Assembly: GCA_017632495.1 (NCBI GenBank)
Contig: JAGBRG010000119.1
Coordinates: 1-14,768 of the forward strand
DNA length: 14,768 nt
Source of the DNA: Spirochaetales bacterium
GTDB taxonomy: Bacteria > Spirochaetota > Spirochaetia > Sphaerochaetales > Sphaerochaetaceae
Direction of reading: 5' to 3'
Shown: positions 7,369 to 12,600 of the stretch, piece by piece
How positions within the stretch are numbered: position 1 is the first letter of the stretch
How the letters are laid out: the number at the start of each line of letters is the position of its first letter
Notes under the pieces: model-generated
What the model saw: only the letters and a program-made list of their open reading frames with translations
Told to the model about the DNA's origin: nothing
Databases searched by the model: none
Translations under genes and position numbers: made by a program

Positions 7369-8138
7369 TTACAAAAAGAATCATTCCATGTCTTGATGTC
7401 AAAGACGGACGTGTTGTGAAAGGCGTGAACTTTACTGGCCTTTCTGACGTATCATCGCCTGTGGACCTTGCCGACTACTACAGCAGGGCTGGGGCCGATG
7501 AGCTTGTGTTCTACGACATCACCGCATCGTCTGACGGAAGAAAGCTGTTTACTGACATTCTCAGAAAGACAGCATCGAAGGTCTTCATCCCTCTTACTGT
7601 GGGAGGTGGAATCAACAGCCTCGATGATTTTGACATAGTCCTCAAGTGCGGAGCCGACAAGGTCAGCGTAAACTCGGGAGCCATAAAAAATCCGTCTCTT
7701 GTCAAAGAGGCCGCCTTGCGTTACGGAAGCCAGTGCGTCGTCATCTCAGCAGATGTGAAGCGCGTTGACGGAGTTTTCCGCGTCTTTGCAAAAGGCGGAC
7801 GTGAAAACACAGGTCTTGAGGCTGTGTCCTGGATAAAGAGGTGCGTAGAAAACGGAGCCGGTGAAGTAGTCTTAAACAGCATAGATACCGACGGGGTGAA
7901 GAAAGGCTTTGACATAGAGATGCTGAAAGCTGTCTCCGATGCAGTCTCCGTTCCTGTCATAGCAAGCGGCGGAGCCGGATGCATAGAGGATTTTGTGACA
8001 CTGTTCAAAACCCTGCCCAGAGTTGATGCCGGCCTTGCCGCATCGATCTTTCACTTCGGGGAAGTGAAGATTCCAGAGCTTAAGAAGGTTCTTGCAGAAA
8101 ACGGAATACCAATGAGACTGACCGAGGAGAAGTTATGA
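7365..8138 (+). CDS. hisF: Imidazole glycerol phosphate synthase, cyclase subunit
   Basis: HisF is a TIM barrel that uses ammonia from HisH to split PRFAR into imidazoleglycerol phosphate and AICAR. The length of 257 residues is typical. It begins MITKRIIPCLDVKDGRVVKG with catalytic Asp11. Asp130 follows in VVISADVKR, and the phosphate-binding loops TVGGGINS (78-85) and ASGGAGCIEDF (200-210) are intact. The start overlaps hisA by four bases with GGAGG (7353-7357) seven bases upstream. The end overlaps hisI by four bases. The AICAR released links the operon to purine synthesis. Confidence 0.98.
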   Translation: MITKRIIPCLDVKDGRVVKGVNFTGLSDVSSPVDLADYYSRAGADELVFYDITASSDGRKLFTDILRKTASKVFIPLTVGGGINSLDDFDIVLKCGADKVSVNSGAIKNPSLVKEAALRYGSQCVVISADVKRVDGVFRVFAKGGRENTGLEAVSWIKRCVENGAGEVVLNSIDTDGVKKGFDIEMLKAVSDAVSVPVIASGGAGCIEDFVTLFKTLPRVDAGLAASIFHFGEVKIPELKKVLAENGIPMRLTEEKL

Positions 8139-8458
8139 CTTGCATAGATGACCTAAAATTTGATTCAAACGGCCTGATTCCGGCAATTGTTGTCGACCAC
8201 AGCACAAAGCAGGTCCTGACTCTTGCATATATGAACAGGGAATCCCTTGAGATCTCCATTGAAAAACGTCTCACATGCTTTTGGTCCAGATCTCGCAGAA
8301 AGCTCTGGCTCAAGGGTGAGACAAGCGGAAACTTTCAGCACATAGTGTCAATTACAAGTGACTGCGACGATGATGCTCTTCTGATTGAAGTTAATCCCGA
8401 CGGCCCTGCCTGTCATACGGGAACCTTTTCCTGCTTCACACACGAGTTTTCTCTTTGA
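8135..8458 (+). CDS. hisI: Phosphoribosyl-AMP cyclohydrolase, HisI only
   Basis: HisI opens the purine ring of phosphoribosyl-AMP, the third step of the pathway. The 107 residues contain the full cyclohydrolase domain. It shows WSRSRRKLWLKGETSGN (50-66) and the zinc and magnesium site DCDDDALL (76-83), with Cys77, Cys93 and Cys100 in GPACHTGTFSCF. The protein stops six residues after this motif, so the HisE pyrophosphohydrolase domain fused in many bacteria is absent, and no separate hisE follows. It is the last gene of the operon. The SD GAGGAG is five bases before the ATG, which overlaps hisF. The last 23 bases are shared with the oppositely directed gtrA-like gene, and no terminator is visible between them. 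Confidence 0.96.
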   Translation: MTCIDDLKFDSNGLIPAIVVDHSTKQVLTLAYMNRESLEISIEKRLTCFWSRSRRKLWLKGETSGNFQHIVSITSDCDDDALLIEVNPDGPACHTGTFSCFTHEFSL

Positions 8459-8960
8459 AAAGAACGAATTTCTCAAGTGGAAACAGCACCAATGTATAGA
8501 CGATACCGGCGAATATGACTGCCAGAGTAGGTGCAAGCTTTACAAAGAACGGCCTTCCTGTGCTTATGAACAGGTGGTTCAGAATTCCCTGAAGCCATGT
8601 GGCCACAAAAATCAGAATCACAAGAACCACAAAGTAGACGGCAAAGCTCCACTTAGGGGCATCGGCCTTGAAAGTGGTCTTCTTGTTCTGGATGTACTGA
8701 TATGTGTTGGCAACAAGATTTGAAATGAAAAACGGCAGGACATAGCCCCAGTTGCTGTTTCCCTGTCCCATTACGGACTCATTGAAGATTCCTGAAATGA
8801 ATGCCGGAAGCGCAACCTTCCAGTCCTTCATCATAAAATACAGGACATTGACCACAATCAGCTGAATTATCGCCCCGATTCCTCCGACAATGAGGAATTT
8901 GACAAGCTGCCAAAGGCCTCTGTTCTTCTTGCTTTCTCTTTCTTTTTTATCCTGCGCCAT
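8436..8960 (-). CDS. GtrA-family membrane protein
   Basis: This 174-residue protein has a charged N-terminus (MAQDKKERESKKNRG), four hydrophobic helices (about 19-44, 71-90, 105-125 and 139-162) and a basic C-terminus, the layout of GtrA proteins. The family motif is LVKFLIVGGIGAIIQ near the start; YQYIQNKKTTF in the middle corresponds to the conserved YxxNrkwTF-like region. GtrA proteins are thought to help move lipid-linked sugars across the membrane; the substrate here is unknown. The frame stays open up to an ATG at 9149, but that would run through the sRNA and terminator at 9041-9116, so the ATG at 8960 is chosen. No SD precedes it, and an extended -10 lies only ten bases upstream. The 3' end overlaps hisI. 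Confidence 0.85.
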   Translation of the reverse strand: MAQDKKERESKKNRGLWQLVKFLIVGGIGAIIQLIVVNVLYFMMKDWKVALPAFISGIFNESVMGQGNSNWGYVLPFFISNLVANTYQYIQNKKTTFKADAPKWSFAVYFVVLVILIFVATWLQGILNHLFISTGRPFFVKLAPTLAVIFAGIVYTLVLFPLEKFVLFKEKTRV

Positions 8961-8970
8961 TTCAGAGGGG

Positions 8971-8979
8971 ATTATGTCA
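8971..8979 (-). promoter_or_regulatory. Extended -10 element of the gtrA-like gene
   Basis: The minus strand reads TG-A-CATAAT, with CATAAT at 8971-8976, ten bases before the ATG at 8960. The -10 match is 5 of 6 with the TG extension. Transcription would start about four bases before the ATG, giving a leader too short to hold an SD. This agrees with the lack of any purine-rich SD here. No convincing -35 is seen. Confidence 0.4.
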
Positions 8980-9040
8980 CAATCTGGATGTTGATGGAAG
9001 GCCTCGTTGACCACGATGACCCCGAGCGCCCCGAAAGCAC

Positions 9041-9072
9041 AAAAAAAGAACGCCTGAACTCTGTCCAGGCGT
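9041..9072 (-). terminator. Intrinsic terminator of the short minus-strand RNA
   Basis: On the minus strand, ACGCCTG (9072-9066) pairs perfectly with CAGGCGT (9056-9050). A G-U and an A-U pair extend the stem to nine base pairs around a five-base loop. It is followed directly by UCUUUUUUU (9049-9041). On the plus strand the hairpin has no T-run, so it works in the minus direction only. It lies between the sigma-54 promoter and gtrA, so it separates the short RNA from that gene. Confidence 0.85.
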
Positions 9073-9116
9073 CTCACACTAAAAGGAGGTATATTGAAAA
9101 AAACTGTTGCTCTGCC
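9041..9116 (-). ncRNA. Predicted sigma-54-dependent small RNA with an anti-SD sequence
   Basis: The unit is bounded by a consensus sigma-54 promoter (expected start about 9113-9116) and a strong intrinsic terminator ending at 9041, giving an RNA of about 73-76 nucleotides. The first half looks unstructured: a purine-rich 5' end, a run of seven U, then UAUACCUCCUUUUAG (ACCUCCUUUU at 9090-9081), and finally the terminator hairpin. ACCUCCUUU equals the anti-SD tail of 16S rRNA, so the RNA could pair with SD sequences of mRNAs. CU-rich unpaired stretches of this kind are used for target pairing by known Gram-positive sRNAs. There is no credible ORF on this strand. The alternative reading is a riboregulated leader of gtrA with constitutive termination. 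Not experimentally known to me. Confidence 0.6.
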
Positions 9117-9124
9117 TTCTTTAT

Positions 9125-9140
9125 AGCAAGTACCGTGCCA
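9125..9140 (-). promoter_or_regulatory. Sigma-54 (RpoN) promoter, -24/-12
   Basis: The minus strand reads TGGCACG, four bases (GTAC), then TTGCT. This matches every core position of the -24/-12 consensus, including the invariant GG and GC with correct spacing. Such promoters need RpoN and an ATP-driven enhancer-binding protein bound upstream. Upstream here means higher coordinates, and symmetric elements at 9258-9308 lie at about -145 to -195. Neither regulator gene is in the window. Confidence 0.75.
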
Positions 9141-9257
9141 AGTTCCCAATAAAACAGTAGAAAAACGAAAAAATAGAAAAATAAGGCGTATTTTATCGCT
9201 TTACACATAATTTTGGGCAGTTTTTTATGAAAAGCACTATTTGGCTGGCTTTGAAAA

Positions 9258-9267
9258 TTGTATACAA
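9258..9267. promoter_or_regulatory. 10-bp palindrome TTGTATACAA
   Basis: This perfect 10-base palindrome lies 100 bases before apt and about 145-150 bases upstream of the sigma-54 start on the other strand. It may be a protein-binding site for either unit. A related 14-base near-palindrome with the same TTGT/ACAA ends occurs at 12550-12563. No binding protein can be named. Confidence 0.3.
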
Positions 9268-9285
9268 CTGTGAAAAAAATGACAC

Positions 9286-9308
9286 CAGTGTGAAATTTTT
9301 TCTCACTG
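9286..9308. promoter_or_regulatory. Inverted repeat CAGTGTGA-N7-TCTCACTG upstream of apt
   Basis: The 8-base arms match with one mismatch around a seven-base AT spacer. The half-site TGTGAAA also occurs as a direct copy 20 bases earlier (9269-9275). The right arm ends at the TG of the apt extended -10, so binding would interfere with apt transcription. The same sites are also placed suitably for an activator of the sigma-54 promoter. The repeat is seen; either role is inference. Confidence 0.4.
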
Positions 9309-9315
9309 ATATATT
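9307..9315 (+). promoter_or_regulatory. Extended -10 promoter of apt
   Basis: TG-A-TATATT (9307-9315) matches the extended -10 pattern, with TATATT at 5 of 6. No good -35 is found 17 bases upstream. This would give a leader of about 45 bases ending in the GGAGG before apt. Confidence 0.45.
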
Positions 9316-9366
9316 ACTTTGTGCCCTCCGAGTGTGCTAACATTTTCATTGCATGCGGAGGACGCG

Positions 9367-9894
9367 ATGAAAAAGAAAGTCGAAGATTACATAATTACAA
9401 TTCCAGATTTCCCGGAGCCGGGAATCATGTTCAGGGACATAACCGGAATTCTGGAGAGTGCCGATGGTCTCAAGCTTGCCATCGATGAGATGGTCAAACT
9501 TCTCAAGGGTCTTGAGTTTGATGCCATAGCCGGAGCGGAGTCCAGAGGTTTCATGCTGGGTATGCCGCTTTCATATCTTCTGAACAAACCGTTCATTCCC
9601 ATCAGGAAAGCAGGAAAGCTTCCAAGGGAGACCGTTTCGGAATCCTATGATCTTGAATACGGCAAGGCCACAATTGAGATTCACAGATCAAGCGTCAAAC
9701 CGGGAGACAGAATCGTTCTTCTGGATGACCTGATTGCAACAGGCGGAACAATGAAGGCCTCAATCAACCTCATCGAGAGGCTTGGAGGAAAAGTAGTCAA
9801 AGTTCTGGCTCTGATGGAGCTTAAAGGCCTTAAGGGACGCGAAGTTCTCAAAGGTTATGACGTTGCTTCAGTAGTGGCCTACGAAGGCAAATAA
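9367..9894 (+). CDS. apt: Adenine phosphoribosyltransferase
   Basis: APRT salvages adenine by joining it to PRPP to make AMP in the cytoplasm. The 175 residues begin MKKKVEDYIITIPDFPEPGIMFRD, the standard APRT N-terminus. The PRPP-binding signature is VLLDDLIATGGTM, and AGAESRGFMLG and KAGKLPRETVSESYDLEYG are further hallmarks. An in-frame ATG 48 bases upstream exists, but GGAGG (9357-9361) five bases before the ATG at 9367 and the family N-terminus fix this start. The gene is a single transcription unit: its own extended -10 with symmetric elements in front and a strong terminator behind. Unrelated genes flank it. Confidence 0.97.
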   Translation: MKKKVEDYIITIPDFPEPGIMFRDITGILESADGLKLAIDEMVKLLKGLEFDAIAGAESRGFMLGMPLSYLLNKPFIPIRKAGKLPRETVSESYDLEYGKATIEIHRSSVKPGDRIVLLDDLIATGGTMKASINLIERLGGKVVKVLALMELKGLKGREVLKGYDVASVVAYEGK

Positions 9895-9910
9895 AAAGCC
9901 TGAAAAACAG

Positions 9911-9945
9911 AGGAGGCGCCAAACTTCACGTTGGCGCCTCTTTTT
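9911..9945 (+). terminator. Intrinsic terminator after apt
   Basis: GAGGCGCCAA (9913-9922) pairs perfectly with TTGGCGCCTC (9931-9940) around an eight-base loop, followed by TTTTT. It starts 18 bases after the apt stop and closes that unit. The -35 of the likely cobW promoter lies in its loop. Confidence 0.92.
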
Positions 9946-9953
9946 GTTATATT
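9925..9953 (+). promoter_or_regulatory. Candidate promoter of the cobW-like gene, inside the apt terminator
   Basis: TTCACG (9925-9930, 4 of 6) and TATATT (9948-9953, 5 of 6) are exactly 17 bases apart. Transcription would begin near 9960. The -35 is in the loop of the apt terminator and the spacer contains its descending stem. Confidence 0.45.
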
Positions 9954-9958
9954 AGAGC

Positions 9959-9973
9959 AGGACCTTCGGTCCT
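9959..9973 (+). other. Small 5'-end hairpin in the cobW leader
   Basis: AGGAC (9959-9963) and GTCCT (9969-9973) form a perfect five-base stem with loop CTTCG. It would sit at the very 5' end of the mRNA, two bases before the GGAG of the next gene. Such a position can protect an mRNA from decay or tune ribosome access. No known riboswitch is recognised. Confidence 0.4.
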
Positions 9974-9985
9974 TTGGAGCTGAAT

Positions 9986-11209
9986 ATGACAGTAGTTAAG
10001 AAACAGAAGACACCGATTACTCTTCTTTGCGGCTATCTCGGAGCCGGAAAGACAACGCTTTTGAACAGAGTCCTGAACAACCAGCAGGGTTACAGGGTTG
10101 CTGTCATAGTGAATGACATCGGTGAGATCAACGTTGATGCTTCCCTCATTGAAAAGGGCGGAAACATCACAGATACAAGTGACATAGTGCCTCTCACAAA
10201 CGGATGCATCTGCTGCACATTAAAGAGTCAGATGGCTACGAACATCGAGAAGATGATCAAGACAGGCAAGTATGACTACATCCTGATCGAGGCTTCCGGA
10301 GTTTGTGAACCAATGCCCATTGCCCAGGAGCTGGAGCTGATCAAGAACGGAAAGCTGGACAACGTCGTAGGTGTTGTGGATGCTGCAAGACTTGTGGATG
10401 AGTTCGCATCCGGAGACAGCCTCCTTAAGAAGGACGAGATAGAGGAAGAAGACATTGAGAGTCTTCTGATCCAGCAGATTGAGTTCTGCTCAACCCTTAT
10501 CATCAACAAGATCGACCTTGTATCCGAGGCAGACCTTGCCAAGGTCAGAAAGGTCATTCAGGCACTTCATCCCGGCGTAAAGGTCATTGAGACAAGTCAC
10601 GGCGATGTACCTGTAAAAGATATCCTTGCAACCGATTCGTTTGATTTTGACGAAGTCTATGCTTCCGCAGGCTGGTGCAAGGCTCTTGAAGAGGGCGAGC
10701 TGGGCGGCGACGAGGATGATGACGACGATGATGACCACGACCATGACCACCACGAGCATCATCATGAGCATGAAGAACATGAGCATCACCACCATGAGCA
10801 CAGACACGAAGGCGAAAGTGAGGACGAGTACGGAATAGGTACCTTCATCTATTACAGAAGGACTCCGTTTGACAGAAACCGCCTCAGAGCCTATGTGAAG
10901 AACTGGCCTAAGGACATCATCAGATGTAAGGGTCTTGCCTGGTTCGGGGATGAGTATGACATGGCCTATGTCTTTGAGACATCCGGCCGTCAGCTTCTCT
11001 GCGGTCCTTACGGAAAGTGGATTGCATCCGCACCTGCAGCTCAGAGACGTCAGATTCTGGCAAACAACCCGCAGATTCGGGCAGACTGGGATGACAGTGT
11101 CGGAGACAGAATGGTCAGACTCTGCATCATCGGAAAGAATCTGAACAGAAAGGCAATCGCAGCTGATCTGGACAAGCTTCTTTGCAAAGAGTCTGAGATA
11201 GAAAAGTAA
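9986..11209 (+). CDS. CobW/COG0523 GTPase (Zn or cobalt metallochaperone family)
   Basis: This G3E-family GTPase has 407 residues. The Walker A is GYLGAGKTT (16-24), the putative metal-binding CxCC is in TNGCICCTLK (Cys74, Cys76, Cys77), and the guanine-specificity NKID is at 174-177. An acidic run of seven Asp then leads into a His-rich stretch (about 242-275, 10709-10810). The CobW C-terminal domain begins FIYYRRTPFDRNRLRAYV. Members insert or deliver metals, mostly zinc, into client proteins. The His tract suggests zinc, nickel or cobalt storage, but the metal and client are unknown. GGAG (9976-9979) six bases before the ATG at 9986 sets the start; an in-frame TTG at 9974 would overlap that SD. 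It ends three bases from the convergent phosphatase gene, with no terminator. Confidence 0.9.
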   Translation: MTVVKKQKTPITLLCGYLGAGKTTLLNRVLNNQQGYRVAVIVNDIGEINVDASLIEKGGNITDTSDIVPLTNGCICCTLKSQMATNIEKMIKTGKYDYILIEASGVCEPMPIAQELELIKNGKLDNVVGVVDAARLVDEFASGDSLLKKDEIEEEDIESLLIQQIEFCSTLIINKIDLVSEADLAKVRKVIQALHPGVKVIETSHGDVPVKDILATDSFDFDEVYASAGWCKALEEGELGGDEDDDDDDDHDHDHHEHHHEHEEHEHHHHEHRHEGESEDEYGIGTFIYYRRTPFDRNRLRAYVKNWPKDIIRCKGLAWFGDEYDMAYVFETSGRQLLCGPYGKWIASAPAAQRRQILANNPQIRADWDDSVGDRMVRLCIIGKNLNRKAIAADLDKLLCKESEIEK

Positions 11210-11212
11210 AAC

Positions 11213-11875
11213 TTAAATCAGATCTTTGATTTCAAAGAGACTGTCAATCAAAAAGTCTTTTGGAACACCTGCTTCCAGAAGACTTTTTTTTGATCTTGTG
11301 CCACAGGTGAGGATTCTGTAATTCATGTCGGCATTGCTTGCCGTCTTGAAGTCAACATCGCTGTCACCGATGTAAAGTGCAGCTCTTTTATCAACGCCGA
11401 CCTTTGAAAGAAAGGCATCGATGGCCTGTGATGAAGGCTTTGGCTCATATTTCCCGTGCATTCCTACAATCATGGTGAATCTGATGTTCGGAAAGCATAT
11501 GCCTAAAATTGTCTCTGTCAGATCCTGCTCTTTGTTGGAGTAGATACAGACAGGAAGGCCTTTTTCATTAAGATTTGTCAAAAGTTCAACGGCCCCCGGG
11601 TATGGTTTTGTATGAAGGACAGGAACTTCTCTGTAAAAGTCGATAAGGCGGCTTGTCAGAACATCGATATCCGCATTCTTAAGGCCTATTTCCTCAATAG
11701 CAGCCTTGACTGCATTCCTCAGTCCGCGTCCTACGAATCTGTCTATCTGACTGTCAGTGAACGAACATTCAAGTGTCTTTTCAAGTGCAAGGCCTATATC
11801 CTTGGTTGTATCCAGAAGGGTTCCGTCAAGGTCTATGACAAAAGCCTTAAAGCTGTGCGATGCCTTTGTTTCCAT
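11213..11875 (-). CDS. HAD-superfamily phosphatase, phosphoglycolate-phosphatase-like
   Basis: This is a 220-residue hydrolase with all four HAD motifs: DLDGTLLDT with nucleophile Asp15 and acid Asp17, Ser113 in YSNKEQ, Lys146 in YEPKPS, and Asp171 and Asp175 in YIGDSDVDF. The helical cap between about residues 20 and 90 makes it subfamily I, like Gph. It removes phosphate from a small sugar phosphate or similar metabolite; the exact substrate cannot be read from sequence. The start at 11875 has GGGAG eight bases upstream and lies 29 bases inside the end of the aldolase gene, so the two are coupled. A role as the missing histidinol-phosphate phosphatase is possible but only speculation. Confidence 0.88.
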   Translation of the reverse strand: METKASHSFKAFVIDLDGTLLDTTKDIGLALEKTLECSFTDSQIDRFVGRGLRNAVKAAIEEIGLKNADIDVLTSRLIDFYREVPVLHTKPYPGAVELLTNLNEKGLPVCIYSNKEQDLTETILGICFPNIRFTMIVGMHGKYEPKPSSQAIDAFLSKVGVDKRAALYIGDSDVDFKTASNADMNYRILTCGTRSKKSLLEAGVPKDFLIDSLFEIKDLI

Positions 11876-12524
11876 ACACTTTCTCCCAGTCCTTGTTGAA
11901 GTTTCTCACAGCCAGGTCGATGGAAGGATTTGCAAGAGCTGTATCAAGAAGCTCAGGAGGAACTGTGACTGCCTCGGCTCCGTCTGCGAAAACGTTGGTA
12001 ACTTGCATGATGTTCTTAAACGAGGCTCCGACGATCTTGCAGTCAAGGCCTGATGCAGCTATTGCAGAAGCAGTTGTTCTGAAGACGGCATCTGCATCGA
12101 TGTCCAGATTCAGCATCCTGTTGTAATACAGAGCAAGGTATTTGGCGCCGGCCATGGCGGCAAGCTCGCCCTGGATTGTGGTGTAGATTGCGGTGGCTGT
12201 GACATTGAAGCCTTCACGTGCCATGATTCCTATTGCCTTGAGGCCTTCTTTTGAGACAGGAGTCTTGATGTAGACATCTTCATCCACGTGTTTTCTGATG
12301 GCCTCGGCCTCCTTGAGGATTCCCTCGCAGTCAGTTCTGGTGACCTGGACATGGAGAGTTCTTTCCTTTCCCAGAATGTCGCGGATTTCTCTGATGAGAC
12401 CGAAGAAATCACTTCTGTTTTCCTTGGAGATGATGGAAGGATTGGTGGTGAGCCCGCTGATGGGATAGGTGCTTACAGCATCGCGGATTGATTTCAGATT
12501 AGCCGTATCTAGTAAAAGTTCCAT
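11847..12524 (-). CDS. Fructose-6-phosphate aldolase / small transaldolase (FSA/TalC family)
   Basis: This is a 225-residue TIM-barrel class I aldolase. It begins MELLLDTANLKSIRDAV and has GLTTNPSII (24-32). The Schiff-base lysine is Lys87 in YIKTPVSKEG, and ATAIYTTIQG follows at 110-119. Residues that separate E. coli F6P aldolase from true transaldolase can be aligned: Gln60 (HVQV) and Tyr133 (LYYNR) match the FSA state rather than the Glu/Phe of TalB. Aldolase activity is therefore plausible, though small transaldolases share much of this. The gene is co-transcribed with the HAD phosphatase that overlaps its end. It has no SD; a -10 (TACAAT) lies seven bases before the ATG, suggesting a leaderless mRNA. 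Confidence 0.93.
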   Translation of the reverse strand: MELLLDTANLKSIRDAVSTYPISGLTTNPSIISKENRSDFFGLIREIRDILGKERTLHVQVTRTDCEGILKEAEAIRKHVDEDVYIKTPVSKEGLKAIGIMAREGFNVTATAIYTTIQGELAAMAGAKYLALYYNRMLNLDIDADAVFRTTASAIAASGLDCKIVGASFKNIMQVTNVFADGAEAVTVPPELLDTALANPSIDLAVRNFNKDWEKVYGNKGIAQL

Positions 12525-12531
12525 GGCGATG

Positions 12532-12537
12532 ATTGTA
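12532..12537 (-). promoter_or_regulatory. -10 element of the fsa-HAD operon, leaderless start
   Basis: The minus strand reads TACAAT (5 of 6), with only seven bases to the ATG at 12524. Transcription would begin at or next to the A of the start codon. No SD is present in the 20 bases before the ATG. No clear -35 is found. Confidence 0.4.
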
Positions 12538-12549
12538 CATCAAAACAGT

Positions 12550-12563
12550 TTGTTTGCATACAA
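12550..12563. promoter_or_regulatory. Near-palindrome between divergent promoters
   Basis: TTGTTTGCATACAA is symmetric except for one pair. It lies at the -35 position of the rightward promoter and just upstream of the leftward -10 element, where one protein could control both directions. No regulator is identified. Confidence 0.3.
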
Positions 12564-12570
12564 GCAGATG

Positions 12571-12579
12571 TGTTATCAT
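12571..12579 (+). promoter_or_regulatory. Extended -10 promoter of the DUF3320-like gene
   Basis: TG-T-TATCAT (12571-12579) gives a 5 of 6 hexamer with the TG extension, about 20 bases before the ATG. The upstream TTGTTT (12550-12555, 18-base spacing) is a poor -35. Confidence 0.4.
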
Positions 12580-12600
12580 TAGCCCAAGGGAGAACGGGAT

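Larger units (their letters stand above)
8961..9366. other. 406-base intergenic region
   Basis: There is no protein gene here. Going rightwards it contains the gtrA-side -10 element, an intrinsic terminator and short predicted RNA on the minus strand, and a sigma-54 promoter for that RNA. Beyond these come an AT-rich stretch (9141-9257) with no recognised feature, two palindromic elements (9258-9308), and the apt promoter and leader. The frame open on the minus strand across 8961-9149 gives an unfamiliar peptide and is not considered coding. Confidence 0.7.

Noticed and set aside
9084..9126. Plus-strand mini-gene: AGGAGG (9084-9089), then TTG at 9094 and a 10-residue peptide ending in TAG
   Set aside because: The SD is excellent, but it is the exact complement of the CCUCC stretch of the minus-strand RNA. 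That RNA has both a consensus promoter and a terminator. No plus-strand promoter or T-run hairpin is present, and the start codon is TTG. It remains an alternative reading, not listed as a gene.
8436..9149. Longer gtrA-like reading frame starting at 9149
   Set aside because: The extra 63 residues are unlike GtrA N-termini and would be encoded across the sigma-54 RNA and its terminator. The charged MAQDKK start at 8960 fits the family.
9319..9366. Extension of apt to an in-frame start at 9319
   Set aside because: The added residues precede the conserved APRT N-terminus, have no SD and overlap the promoter leader; GGAGG is placed for the ATG at 9367.
11223..11238. Hairpin TCTTTGA-TT-TCAAAGA as a terminator between cobW and the HAD gene
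   Set aside because: It lies inside the HAD coding end, is AT-rich with a loop too small for the full stem and has no following T-run in either direction.
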